Source: Triglochin maritima
Lineage: Eukaryota > Streptophyta > Magnoliopsida > Alismatales > Juncaginaceae
NCBI GenBank assembly: GCA_963682175.1
Contig: OY821775.1
Span: 34,160,053 to 34,224,052 of the forward strand
Direction of reading: 5' to 3'
DNA: 64,000 nt
Every line of letters begins with the position of its first letter. The stretch's first letter is position 1. Positions 43,358-55,714 of this stretch are shown in pieces. The notes beneath the pieces were generated by a model. That model did not search any database. It worked only from the letters and a program-made list of their open reading frames with translations, and was not told the DNA's origin. The position numbers and the translations under genes are program-made.

Positions 43358-44370
43358 TGTAAGACCCGCTCTCCTGCCACTCTGTTTTTAGTTTTATTAG
43401 TCCTTTTATGTGTTTTATTGTCTTTGTTTTGAGTTATGTTGGTTTTGCAAAAGTTTCCTTTTTGGGCGAATTTAACCGCCGGGCGCGGTTGCATTCGTTA
43501 GACTTAACTGGGTTTATCGGGTGCCTAAAACCTGGTGTGCGGATTTAATTGTTGCTTGATGTGGCATGTTGGTTAGATTGGGAGGTTGGGCTGGCCTTAC
43601 CATATCCGAAATTAATGAGAGAAAATCTTGCTAGCATGTGCTTTGATTGGATTTAGGAAAGTGCTGATTTTGCCATCAAAGCAAATTAACTCCCAATTAT
43701 CTCTTGCCTTTTTCCTAGTTTCTTCTTTCCAACTTGCACCCTTATTTATTCTACACCCCAGCCGACTCCCCTAGACCTTTTCTCCACCCTCAACCACCGA
43801 AATTAACATTGGAGCTCCAGCAGCTTGGAAGGAGAAACCCGGCGGTGCTCTTGGTGCGCAGCTAGGAGAAGAAGTTTCTTGTCGGTCTTCGGTGTAGCTC
43901 AGCCTCTCCTCTCTTCAGGTATGCCTCTCTCCGTTAGCTTGAGGATGCATGGTGGGTAGAGAAGGCTGCTGGGGACGGATTTTATGTTGGGGTTGGGACG
44001 TGTTGATCGTTGCACGGATGGAAGGTTGCGGTGCAACCCTAGTTCCGGCGGGTGGCTGGAATGCTCTTCCGATTGTGGCACCTTTCTCACGACTTTCCTC
44101 GGGGTTTTGCTGGACCAATCAGGGGGAAAAGAGGAGGATTTCGGGGGGAGCATCTCATGTAGGTTTTCTGAAATAAGTTCATGTGATTTCCAACCTAACT
44201 TATCTCGGGTTTCATGTGTTCGATTTATGTTGTTACCGGATTTCCTAGATGTGATTCCGAATTTGATTTCATATTCTTGGCTGGTTCACATTATTGCATG
44301 TTGCACATCTTTATTGCTAGTTACATGATTAATTCTCCGCAAAGATTGATATAAGATGCCATAGGTCATG

Positions 44371-45150
44371 CATCATTAGGTTGCTAAAATTAGGAAAGTT
44401 CCATGACCCGGTTTGCTTCTAAGTTTTCGCATAATCACAACCTTCTAGTTCCGATATCTAGACATCTTAGGTTGCTGGACACATAAGTTATTTCCTGATT
44501 TTAGTGTCGGTTATAAGCCGAAAAATTCTTACCTTAATGGGTGCTGAAAATCAATAGACCACATGGCTGGATTGTTACCAAAAACCTTGCATGATCAATG
44601 TTCGGATTATTGCTGGAATTCAACCCTAGTGGATCCGGGTTGCTGGCTGGATACAAGGTTTACTTCCGGATTTGTTTCTGATTTTAAACCACATATTTCA
44701 TGCACTAATAGGTTGCTGAGCATAGGAAAGTTCATGGCTGGTCGTTATCATGACATTGCATATTCATTCATCATGTCGTTGTTGGTAGTAGGAAACTTCC
44801 ATGACCGGACTTGTTGCTATATCTTACATCCTCGTGTATTAGGTAATTGCTGGCTACATTTGTGTTTCCTAAATCTTGTGCTAATGAGTTGACCCATAAC
44901 CATACATTAGGTAGCTACTGGATTCACAATTATTTCCAAATTCATGTGTTGTTTATTTGACAAATAATCATAGATTAGGTAACTACTTCTTACATGATTT
45001 ATTTCCTTATTTGTTTCTGTTAGAGGTGGCATGGTTCGCATATCATATAGTTCTGGTTTGTACATCATTAGGTGGCTGGTTTGCATGGTTAGGACGTTGG
45101 GTAGATGGTTGGCTACACGTTTGTTTCCTAATTCATGTACTATAAGGTTG
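44371..45150 (+). repeat. Degenerate internal repeats in the E LTR
   Basis: The motif (A)TTAGGTNRCTGG recurs near 44376, 44467, 44708, 44838, 44906, 44974, 45068 and 45142, often followed by 'ttatttcc'. Irregular spacing of about 65-240 bp suggests old tandem units. Mirrored in the second LTR about 5,906 bp downstream. Confidence 0.45.
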
Positions 45151-45864
45151 ACGGATAATATTTGCTTACCTTGTTGCTAATTACATTACTTATTTCCTGA
45201 TCTGTCTACTTCAAGGATGTGTCATGATATCATGTTAAATATTGCTGGATTCAAACTTGTATGCTTTATTTTGGTGGCTGTATATATTATGGATGCTTAT
45301 CACACGCCTTATTTCCAGATTTTTGGTGCTTGTGGAATTTAGGAAACAACCATGATTCTTGTTGTGGATCTTGGTGTGATATGGCTGAATTAAAATTCTG
45401 TTTTGCTTAGAGCTTGAGGGAGAGATTGCATGTTCTCCTTTGAACTTATTTCTGAATAATTTAGTTGCACTAGACTATAGAGTAGTTGCATTGCATCTAA
45501 TCTGATGGAGTAATTCTGGGTACGTTCTGTTTTCTGGGCCGACGGGCCACGGGTGGGTCCTCTAGCTTCAGAGGCCACTCGGTTAAGACCCCTGTAGGGG
45601 GCCAGGCCTAAGATAAGTCCTGGGCATGCGCGCTGCCATTCTGTCTCAGGGTAGGTGCTCCCCAGTTCGCGATGACACCATGTAGGTTTATTTCCGCGGA
45701 TTGGGACGCTTATCCGGCGCACCGCTTTGTGCCGAGCGGTGGGTCACTAACGAGTGACCGCCTTTGACCAGCGAGGCTGGTGTTCTGGTTCATGTGGAGG
45801 AACGATTCGGGTGCGCCCGACCGGCATGACTGGTGTAGTCGTAGCCTTCTGTTGCATTTGATGC

Positions 45865-45896
45865 TTTCTGTTCTGTTCTGTTCTGTTCTGTTTCTG
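45865..45896 (+). repeat. TTCTG microsatellite, 5' LTR of E
   Basis: One TTCTG unit more than at 51771-51797 in the other LTR. This accounts exactly for the 5-bp difference in LTR length. Confidence 0.9.
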
Positions 45897-46340
45897 AAAC
45901 CTATCATATTTGCATTTCATGCAACCTTTCATTTATTGCATTGGCGGGGGCATACTGGGTTTTCTTAATTGAAAACTCACGCATTGTTAAATGCGGTGCT
46001 TGCAGGTACTTAGGTTCCACAGGGCAGACTGGACGAGTTCCGAAGATTCTGTACACGAGGGACGCGTCGACCAGATTTCCCAGTTATCTTTGCTTCCGCA
46101 TGTTTCACTATGTATTTCCTTTTGATACTCGATATGATGTAATAAGACTCTTATTTGCTATGATCATTCTACTATTCCTATTATGTTTATGTCAGTCCAT
46201 TTGTGGATGATCTTTTTCACTCCTGTCGAGTCGATTTGGTCCGTCTCTTGTAACCCCTTCGGTCGTCGCGGAGGTCTCTGATCGCGACACTAGTTTCCTT
46301 TCCCAGTGTGCGTACCCGCGAAATCGAGGGCGTTACAACT

Positions 46341-46353
46341 TGGTATCAGAGCC
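46341..46353 (+). promoter_or_regulatory. Met-type primer-binding site of E
   Basis: TGGTATCAGAGCC, 3 bp after the LTR end. Confidence 0.88.
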
Positions 46354-49250
46354 AGGTTGGTCTCTAAAGTGTACAGAATCTAAAGACTCTCCAGTGGGGC
46401 ATCTTGCCCAAACCCTGTCGGTAATTTCTTATCTTTTAGAATTTCTTTCTGATAATGATAGATCATGTTTGCATTAGTTAAATTGCTTCTTGTGGAATAC
46501 CTCGTGTGCTTGGAGACCGAACCACCCAACCCTATCTGTCTTTATCAGTTCCGTCACCTCCTCCTACGTTTTGGTGCTGAGATCTCCAACACGCCCCACC
46601 GGTCAAACAAGCAAGAAGTGCAAGTGCAAGAGATGACTAGCTAGCAAGCATGGGAGGCGGCTGTAGCTGAATTCCAGCAAACTCTGGGATCCTTCTCCAT
46701 CAGTTTCAGGTATGCTTCTACGCCTTTAGTTTAAGAGGAGGTAGAGTGCGTGTTGGACAAAGTTTGGTTCAGCACCATTGCGTTTTCCAATCTGAGGTTT
46801 GGTATGCACTAGTGGAGATCCACCGATTGTGTGGACTGTGGTGCACCATCCGAATTTCAGAGGTGGCTAAGCGCCTCCATCTCTACTATGACTTGGGCCT
46901 CAGTCTTCCTTGGTGGTTTGCTGGAGAAACCAGAGGAAGTGGGCTCGATCGTGGAGAGCTAGTTGGGGAAGGGGTTTTGCTTTCATGTTGAGTGATGTGT
47001 TAATAACCTTGTGGTATAGAATCTTGTGATCTTTTAGATGTTATGTTCATGCATGATATTGTGATCAAGTCCGGATTTTCTCGCATGATATGCTTACTGA
47101 TGTTAGATGTCATAATCACATGTTATTTTTGATTTGGTTCAGGCGTCATGACATGTTATTAATTTCAAATCTAGTTTCTATGGTGATCTAATTTTATGTT
47201 GAAGGAATGCTGCATTTATCGATTGGAATGTTAAGATGAATTAAATGTGTGATTTTATCCCAGTCATGACTAATCAATGAATATGCTCGGATTTGTAATC
47301 CCTCTGAGATATATTCTTTACAACATCTGAGCATAAGTTATAAATTTTAATTTAAATGTTGATGCCATTGGTATAAATGCATGTATTGACTCTAATGTTG
47401 CTATGAGTTTCTCAAGTCTGATTTTAACCCCACCATGTTCAGTTTACGTGTATGATCTGACTTCCATAAATCTTCTCTGCTATGACTTGTTATGCTCTCA
47501 CATGAATACTATATCAGAATTTATGAGTTATGCTATTCATCCTATGCCGTCTAGTTTTGTGCAAATCCTTATGCATGTAGATTTATATCGATCATGAATA
47601 TGCTCCGACTTCTGATTTCTAGATATATGCTTTCCATTTTAGATCGCTGATATATTCATATATTAATTCATGTTCATATGATCTCGGGCCATTTTCTGGA
47701 TCACTATCTTCTAATGCATGTACATTCTAAAATTATGATTGGTGCAATCAGTTGGATTATAGGGTTGTTTGTGGTGACTTGTTATTTGAGTTGATTTCAT
47801 TCCAGTAGTAAGCATACCACATTCATGATCTGATTTGGTATACCTTCTCCGATGTTATCGTTATGCTTTCTTTGAGAATAAAATATGTACTCATCCATGA
47901 CATATCAACTCATTCCATGACTTAACGTAATGTGTGAATCCGAATGCATGCATGTATATTATTTATGGATATACGTAGACTCCTGATCTCATGTGCATGT
48001 TCACCATGTTGTATTACTGATACTTATATTGTTTTATGTCGATATAATCTCTGATCATGGTCTGATTTGCAAGATTGTAATGCATATATGTCCTGAAATT
48101 TATGACTCAGGCTATCGAATGCTTGTAGTATTTTACTACGATGCCTTTTACACATTCTATTACTCATTCCATGTTTAGATTGTTGTTAGGAAGTTATATT
48201 GGTACGCATGACATAGTTGTTGGAAACAAGAAAATTGCACTATGTGAAAAGGTTAACCAAATAGTTTTGATTCTACAATGTCCATGATGCTATGCCCGGA
48301 AATGTTGAAATCAGAAGTAACTTACCATCCATTCATGCATGCATGCCTATCCCCTGTATTGTGATGATTTCATCGTGGGATCTTATATTATTCATATAGT
48401 CTCAATCTTAGTATGTTTAATATATAGTGCAACTAATGCAAATTTCAGGTGTTTATATGCGAGTAGAGGTTGAGTTTACAGCCTCGAGGTCTTGCATGAT
48501 GAGCCCTGAAATCAGTCACGTTATAGTCTCATATTTCTCCTAATTATAATTAGATTCGTGCTTGAATAAATTCAAAACCCATGAATGCGTTACTATAGAT
48601 TGAAGTAAATGTTGTATAATCATCTCATCATGACCCATATCTCCTACTGGTTGCATATTCGTTTCCATGATCCATGATTACTATAGCATGTGCTTTACCA
48701 AATTTATTATAATTGTTCATGTTACTGTTATGGGTATGATGGTGTAAGTGCATGCAAGTAAGTTCATGTCGTGATGATATGACTACGATTTCATGATTTA
48801 GTTGTTGCCTAGTTACATCATGCACATATATATTTAATCATCGAAATTTTATTATAATTACGCAGTTAATTTGTTGTCCTCATAACTCATGTACATGTAA
48901 ATATAGAAATCCATGGAGATCTTGTTATTATGACATGATTTAATTGGTTGCTGGAAATTGTATGATCCTCATGGATAATTGCTGTCAAGATGTCGCATAT
49001 GTATGTATATATTAGTTGCTATAAATTTTATGATTGTCAATGTATCCTAGGTTCATACATTATTACTTGCTAGATTTCATGTGATTGGTTCATGATTTGT
49101 GCTCAGAATCTTTGGCTGTTATGGCACATGTATTTCTTCATCTTGTAACTTTTGTTACCGTTGTTTGAGTGTGGGGTTGATGTGAGGATTTGTATCCCAA
49201 GTTTTTGGTTGAGAGTTAGGGATAGCAAATTTCGAGGACGAAATTTCTTT

Positions 49251-49263
49251 AAGGGGGGTAGGT
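49251..49263 (+). promoter_or_regulatory. Polypurine tract of E
   Basis: AAGGGGGGTAGGT directly before TGTAAGACCC. Confidence 0.85.
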
Positions 49264-52238
49264 TGTAAGACCCGCTCTCCTGCCACTCTGTTTTTAGTTT
49301 TATTAGTCCTTTTATGTGTTTTATTGTCTTTGTTTTGAGTTATGTTGGTTTTGCAAAAGTTTCCTTTTTGGGCGAATTTAACCACCGGGCGCGGTTGCAT
49401 TCGTTAGACTTAACCGGGTTTATCGGGTGCCTAAAACCTGGTGTGCGGATTTAATTGTTGCTTGATGTGGCATGTTGGTTAGATTGGGAGGTTGGGCTGG
49501 CCTTACCATATCCGAAATTAATGAGAGAAAATCTTGCTAGCATGTGCTTTGATTGGATTTAGGAAAGTGCTGATTTTGCCATCAAAGCAAATTAACTCCC
49601 AATTATCTCTTGCCTTTTTCCTAGTTTCTTCTTTCCAACTTGCACCCTTATTTATTCTACACCCCAGCCGACTCCCCTAGACCTTTTCTCCACCCTCAAC
49701 CACCGAAATTAACATTGGAGCTCCAGCAGCTTGGAAGGAGAAACCCGGCGGTGCTCTTGGTGCGCAGCTAGGAGAAGAAGTTTCTTGTCGGTCTTCGGTG
49801 TAGCTCAGCCTCTCCTCTCTTCAGGTATGCCTCTCTCCGTTAGCTTTAGGATGCATGGTGGGTAGAGAAGGCTGCTGGGGACGGATTTTATGTTGGGGTT
49901 GGGACGTGTTGATCGTTGCACGGATGGAAGGTTGCGGTGCAACCCTAGTTCCGGCGGGTGGCTGGAATGCTCTTCCGATTGTGGCACCTTTCTCACGACT
50001 TTCCTCGGGGTTTTGCTGGACCAATCAGGGGGAAAAGAGGAGGATTTAGGGGGGAGCATATCATGTAGGTTTTCTGAAATAAGTTCATGCGATTTCCAAC
50101 CTAACTTATCTCGGGTTTCATGTGTTCGATTTATGTTGTTACCGGATTTCCTAGATGTGATTCCGAATTTGATTTCATATTCTTGGCTGGTTCACATTAT
50201 TGCATGTTGCACATCTTTATTGCTAGTTACATGACTAATTCTCCGCAAAGATTGATATAAGATGCCATAGGTCATGCATCATTAGGTTGCTAAAATTAGG
50301 AAAGTTCCATGACCCGGTTTGCTTCTAAGTTTTCGCATAATCACAACCTTCTAGTTCCGATATCTAGACATCTTAGGTTGCTGGACACATAAGTTATTTC
50401 CTTATTTTAGTGTCGGTTATAAGCCGAAAAATTCTTACCTTAATGGGTGCTGAAAATCAATAGACCACATGGCTGGATTGTTACCAAAAACCTTGCATGA
50501 TCAATGTTCGGATTATTGCTGGAATTCAACCCTAGTGGATCCGGGTTGCTGGCTGGATACAAGGTTTACTTCCGGATTTGTTTCTGATTTTAAACCACAT
50601 ATTTCATGCACTAATAGGTTGCTGAGCATAGGAAAGTTCATGGATGGTCGTTATCATGACATTGCATATTCATTCATCATGTCGTTGTTGGTAGTAGGAA
50701 ACTTCCATGACCGGACTTGTTGCTATATCTTACATCCTCGTGTATTAGGTAATTGCTGGCTACATTTGTGTTTCCTAAATCTTGTGCTAATGAGTTGACC
50801 CATAACCATACATTAGGTAGCTACTGGATTCACAATTATTTCCAAATTCATGTGTTGTTTATTTGACAAATAATCATAGATTAGGTAACTACTTCTTACA
50901 TGATTTATTTCCTTATTTGTTTCTGTTAGAGGTGGCATGGTTCGCATATCATATAGTTCTGGTTTGTACATCATTAGGTGGCTGGTTTGCATGGTTAGGA
51001 TGTTGGGTAGATGGTTGGCTACACGTTTGTTTCCTAATTCATGTACTATAAGGTTGACGGATAATATTTGCTTACCTTGTTGCTAATTACATTACTTATT
51101 TCCTGATCTGTCTACTTCAAGGATGTGTCATGATATCATGTTAAATATTGCTGGATTCAAACTTGTATGCTTTATTTTGGTGGCTGTATATATTATGGAT
51201 GCTTATCACACGCCTTATTTCCGGATTTTTGGTGCTTGTTGAATTTAGGAAACAACCATGATTCTTGTTGTGGATCTTGGTGTGATATGGCTGAATTAAA
51301 ATTCTGTTTTGCTTAGAGCTTGAGGGAGAGATTGCATGTTCTCCTTTGAACTTATTTCTGGATAATTTAGTTGCACTAGACTATAGAGTAGTTGCATTGC
51401 ATCTAATCTGATGGAGTAATTCTGGGCACGTTCTGTTTTCTGGGCCGACAGGCCACGGGTGGGTCCTCTAGCTTCAGAGGCCACTCGGTTAAGACCCCTG
51501 TAGGGGGCCAGGCCTAAGATAAGTCCTGGGCATGCGCGCTGCCATTCTGTCTCAGGGTAGGTGCTCCCCAGTTCGCGATGACACCATGTAGGTTTATTTC
51601 CGCGGATTGGGACGCTTATCCGGCGCACCGCTTTGTGCCGAGCGGTGGGTCACTGACGAGTGACCGCCTTTGACCAGCGAGGCTGGTGTTCTGGTTCATG
51701 TGGAGGAACGATTCGGGTGCGCCCGACCGGCATGACTGGTGTAGTCGTAGCCTTCTGTTGCATTTGATGCTTTCTGTTCTGTTCTGTTCTGTTTCTGAAA
51801 CCTGCCATATTTGCATTTCATGCTACCTTTCATTTATTGCATTGGCGGGGGCATACTAGGTTTTCTTAATTGAAAACTCACGCATTGTTAAATGCGGTGC
51901 TTGCAGGTACTTAGGTTCCACAGGGCAGACTGGACGAGTTCCAAAGATTCTGTACACGAGGGACGCGTCGACCAGATTTCCCAGTTATCTTTGCTTCCGC
52001 ATGTTTCACTATGTATTTCCTTTTGATACTCGATATGATGTAATAAGACTCTTATTTGCTATGATCATTCTACTATTCCTATTATGTTTATGTCAGTCTA
52101 TTTGTGGATGATCTTTTTCACTCCTGTCGAGTCGATTTGGTCCGTCTCTTGTAACCCCTTCGGTCGTCGCAGAGGTCTCTGCTCGCGACACTAGTTTCCT
52201 TTCCCAGTGTGCGTACCCGCAAGATCGGGGGCATTACA
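49264..52238 (+). repeat. Element E 3' LTR
   Basis: 2,975 bp, near-identical to the 5' LTR; ends GCATTACA. Microsatellite at 51771-51797. Confidence 0.93.
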
Positions 52239-52243
52239 CCTCT

Positions 52244-52690
52244 CATGCTTGTTTAGGTTCTGAAATAAACAACTTGCATATGTAAATGTTAATGAACTAA
52301 GTTGGTGAATAGATTGATAGGTTTTGCCATAACATTTAGACACTTCCTATTCTTGATAAACACCACCTTCATGTGCTTAAAGAATGTATTCTACACCCAC
52401 CTCTTTGCATGTGTTCACTCACTCCACCCCTTAGGGGTTTTCCCATTTCTGTATTCCAACATTCTTCCTTTGTTCTTAGTTTAGTTATTATTTCATTGTT
52501 TGGTTCTTCCTTTCGCATTTCCTACTTCTTAGTGTAGTATAGAGTAGAGTAGCATAAACATCTTTCTCCCCCTATTTTTGCCACTTGATTTCGTACAAGC
52601 AAGAGACTACTCACCTCCCTGAGGACGACCTGTACTTGCCACCGCTTCATCGCGGCCGTGCACTTGCGGTTTAAATTAAAACGTTCAACA
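52244..52690 (+). repeat. C 3' LTR, second part
   Basis: 447 bp, resumes 'catgcttgtttagg' and ends ACGTTCAACA at 52690. Confidence 0.93.
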
Positions 52691-52695
52691 AGTCT

Positions 52696-53130
52696 TGCCA
52701 TAACATTTATACACCTCTCCTGCTGAACCTAGTCTTATGCTAATCAAGTAGTAATTGCCGATAAGATGTGCGAATGGATTGATAGGTTTTGCAACATCTT
52801 TAGACACTTCCTATGCATGAAGACACACACATGACACACACATACATACGTCATTCATCACTTATTTCACTTCATATGTGCACACACTCCACCCCTTAAG
52901 GGTTTGTTTTCCTGAATTTTATCTTGCTTTTGATGTCCCTTGCTTTCGTTTTCCTTGTTTGATGCTTGCTAGTGTAGTGTAATTTAGCTAGTATAATCAC
53001 ACCTTGTCTCCCCTCTTTTCCCACTTGCATTTGGAAGAACCAAAGTCGACACACCTCCCTATGGATCAACCCGTATTTGCAACATCTTCACCGATGTTGT
53101 GCACTTGCGGTATTTAAAACGAAACAATCA
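52696..53130 (+). repeat. D 3' LTR, second part
   Basis: Resumes at 'tgccataacatttatacacc' after TSD AGTCT (52691-52695) and ends GAAACAATCA at 53130. Confidence 0.82.
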
Positions 53131-53159
53131 TCGACCAAAAAGTAAATTTTTTCCCGAAT

Positions 53160-53280
53160 GGAAACTTCTCCAAAAAAGGAAATTTTTAGTCAAAAAGGAA
53201 ACTTTTCCCGAAGAGGGATTTCCCCGAGAGGAACTGTTCCTGAAAAGGAAATTTCTCCAAAAATGGAAACTTTCCCGAGA
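53160..53280. repeat. 18-bp minisatellite of GGAAA..TTTCC inverted repeats
   Basis: Seven units start at 53160, 53178, 53197, 53215, 53230, 53247 and 53265. Most are small inverted repeats (GGAAACTTTTCC, GGAACTGTTCC, GGAAATTTCTCC). An 86-codon ORF across it is a by-product of the repeat. Confidence 0.65.
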
Positions 53281-53285
53281 TAAGC

Positions 53286-54499
53286 ACAACACAGAATCAC
53301 AAGCAATCGACATACCATACCATCACACAAGTGTGAAAGATGAAAATGAACTTTATTAAAGTATCCGGGAAGTGGGTCATACACTACTCATCTTGTGACT
53401 TGCTAATCTCTACTTGTTTGTTTTATTTCCGCTACATCATTATGAGCAGAGCACTAGTTTGTAATTAGATTTGGGGTCGTAGACCCAACTCTCTTAGCTG
53501 AAGACTAAAAAACAATGACATAATAACATAAAATTTCAAGTTAGTCATTTATTATGTGGTACCTTATAAAACATCCATGACATTACGGGAACTGAATTTA
53601 TACTTCCATTTGAGTCTGGAATTTTGAAGTGCCTTTCCATCGGGATTTTAAATTGCTTCAATTCTTCAACTTTTACCGAGAGAGGAGTGTTTCTTTTTCA
53701 TTTCGTTTATTTCTTCGTTGCTGAGTTGTCCCCGTATACTCGGTTGAATATCTTGTAGAACTTGATGCTAATGTCCTCGCTCCTCGCTCTCTATCGCTTC
53801 GTTCTGGTCCTAACACGTCCAATATGAAAGGAATGTGTGTTCTAAAAGTATTCTTTTACATGTCTTTTATTATGAATTGAATGTACAAATATTTTGTTCC
53901 TTGATTAATGTATTCGTTTTTGGAAGTATTAAGGAAGAGACTCTTGGTCATTAACCGTAGAACTCTAAAAGAAATGATTTGCACAAATCAAAAGTAATTC
54001 ACAATCATGGTAATTAACATGGTACATTAATTACCGAGATAAGATTGTCATGTTGGTTAGAGGATATTATAGCTCTACAAATATTTTAACGACATGAGTA
54101 TATGAAATGGAGAATGTTTTCCTTCATATATTGAATAGACCTAATAAATGTAACATTATGGAATTGTGTTTGTATCATTAATATTTTCATTGGGTCTTTG
54201 AATCCTAAGATATGAGACTTATGTCTTTTTCACATGAGAAGTTAACAATTTGATTATTATCAAAAGTCATCTCTACATATAGTGATGAAAATATTAATTG
54301 GATATATACAACTTGTACGGGAAAAAGGCATATGTGAAAAAATTATCATTACCCTCTTAACTTGAGTGAAGTTATTATAGGGCACCTTGATAAAGCAAAA
54401 TTATAATTTGCACAACGTAACTTATGTATGGTTACATATTTATAATTAGCTTAAGAGATCAAGAAAAGAATGTATAATAACAAGATGAGACATTCCTAC
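53286..54499. other. Unassigned DNA
   Basis: 'tttattccgct'-like sequence near 53421-53431 faintly recalls the end of the F LTR. From about 53880 the AT-rich sequence may be the upstream part of LTR H55. No gene seen. Confidence 0.4.
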
Positions 54500-55700
54500 T
54501 TTGTATAATATTCTTAATATCATGAGGCAAGTGATAGACACAAGCGATATTTCCCATATCACTAAATGGATCACGTTTTGTTCAAGTGAGCCAAACATCT
54601 TTGTTATTTGGGTAACTATAATGTGTAGCTCGATACCGCTTATAGTTTATGATATTTAATGTTTAATATGATTGCCAACATAACTTAGATCCTTCTATAG
54701 GTTACACAACAAAACTAGGAAACAAGAAATAAATAGTTTTGTTTTACGTGATGTATTAAATATCATATGATATGGAATGAAATACATATGGTAAAATGAC
54801 AAAAGTAATATGTCGTGATAGTGACATGGTTGGTATAACAAATAAATTCATATGAGATGTATATATTATGGGGTATAATGTTTTGCATTATATATGACAA
54901 TATATAACATGATATAATGTGATATGCAATATTATAACATATGAATTTGCTAAAATCCCAAAGCCCATTTTTTGTTGGATATTAATAAAAAAATTGGTAA
55001 AGTCAAAAATAGTGAAAATTTGTCTAACCGTTTGCACAACGTTTTGCATATATTAATATGAGATTTTTGTTGATTAATGGCTAGATTTAATCCATCTTGG
55101 TCAAAGGTAGTTATGGGATTATGAGAGGAGAAATAATCAAGAGATCATGTGCAAAGTGGTTTGCACATGATGTGGTTTAGTGGAGAGATTGACAAGGGAT
55201 CATGTGTTAGTGGTTTACCCATCATGTGGGTTTGAGGATGCCCTATAAATGTCCCTCCTCCCTTCCATTGTTTAATTAATGCAAAAACTTCTCCTCTCCA
55301 TATTTTCTTAACATTCCATCCGAAATTATTCTTATTAATTGAATGCTTTAGAGATTAAATTTTTTGGAGTATATAGAATGGGTTATTATGTAGATTCTAA
55401 CCTTGAATTAGAGATTGGTTGGCTAGTTTTGATCTCTCTAATCTTGTTTAGATTTTGGTGAACATTTGGAGGTGATTCCATGGCAACCTAACATGCAACC
55501 TGACTTCCGATTGGTGAAAAGGATTTGATAATCCTCTAGGTATGATCCAATTTATGTATTTCAATATTAGTTAGTATATAATATAAATTGAAATACAATT
55601 TGGATGTTTTGTACATAAAATTATTGAAAAATATGAAAACCGATCCTAATTGCTTGTAAAATTTTAAATATATACATATATGTATAGGGCAGGAAATCCA
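54500..55700 (+). mobile_element. Copia-type LTR H55 (left boundary uncertain)
   Basis: Homologous in inverted orientation to H32. TATAAAT at 55244-55250; it ends around 'aaatcca' just before the primer site. The LTR may begin as far left as about 53880. Lacks the GGTCGACC array. Confidence 0.68.
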
Positions 55701-55703
55701 AAG

Positions 55704-55714
55704 TGGTATCAGAG
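55704..55714 (+). promoter_or_regulatory. Met-type primer-binding site of H55
   Basis: TGGTATCAGAG, 3 bp after the presumed LTR end. Confidence 0.82.

Larger units (their letters stand above)
43358..46337 (+). repeat. Element E 5' LTR
   Basis: 2,980 bp, TGTAAGACCC to GCGTTACA. A GC-rich part (45530-45850) follows degenerate repeats (44371-45150). ORFs of about 110 codons in it recur in the other LTR simply because the LTRs are near-identical. Confidence 0.93.
46338..49263 (+). other. Element E internal region, non-coding
   Basis: 2,926 bp. Primer site TGGTATCAGAGCC at 46341-46353. The first 650 bp is moderately GC-rich and may hold gag relics (no motif certain); 47000-49140 is AT-rich with many CATG/TGCATG words and no ORF above about 65 codons. 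Ends with polypurine tract AAGGGGGGTAGGT (49251-49263). Confidence 0.7.
43358..52238 (+). mobile_element. Element E: large non-coding derivative of a Tekay-like Ty3/gypsy element
   Basis: Complete element of 8,881 bp with LTRs of 2,980 and 2,975 bp, TSD CCTCT (43353-43357 and 52239-52243), Met-type primer site and polypurine tract. The end of the internal region, 'tcgaggacgaaatttcttta' followed by a G-run, is the standard 3' signature of Tekay/Del chromoviruses. The internal 2.9 kb encodes nothing I recognise, so it fits the LARD class. LTRs differ at few sites (well under 1% by eye), so it is young. Inserted into the 3' LTR of C. Confidence 0.9.
35241..52690 (+). mobile_element. Element C: Athila-like gag-pro retrotransposon, split by E
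   Basis: Plus strand with TSD AGTCT at 35236-35240 and 52691-52695. Without E its length is about 8,564 bp. It has the same plan as A (5' LTR 1,413 bp, 3' LTR about 1,412 bp in two parts). It sits in the 3' LTR of relative D, and E sits in its own 3' LTR. Gag-pro has several lesions; there is no pol. Confidence 0.93.

Noticed and set aside
43899..44892. ORFs of 67-114 codons in the E LTR, repeated at 49805-50798
   Set aside because: They recur only because the two LTRs are near-identical; no domain and no reason for LTR coding.
45390..45722. 110-codon minus-strand ORF in the GC-rich part of the E LTR
   Set aside because: Same LTR duplication argument; GC-rich DNA has few stops.
46600..47000. 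Possible gag remnant in the E internal region
   Set aside because: Words such as 'ccaatctgaggtttggtatg' gave no convincing reading frame; left as uncertain.
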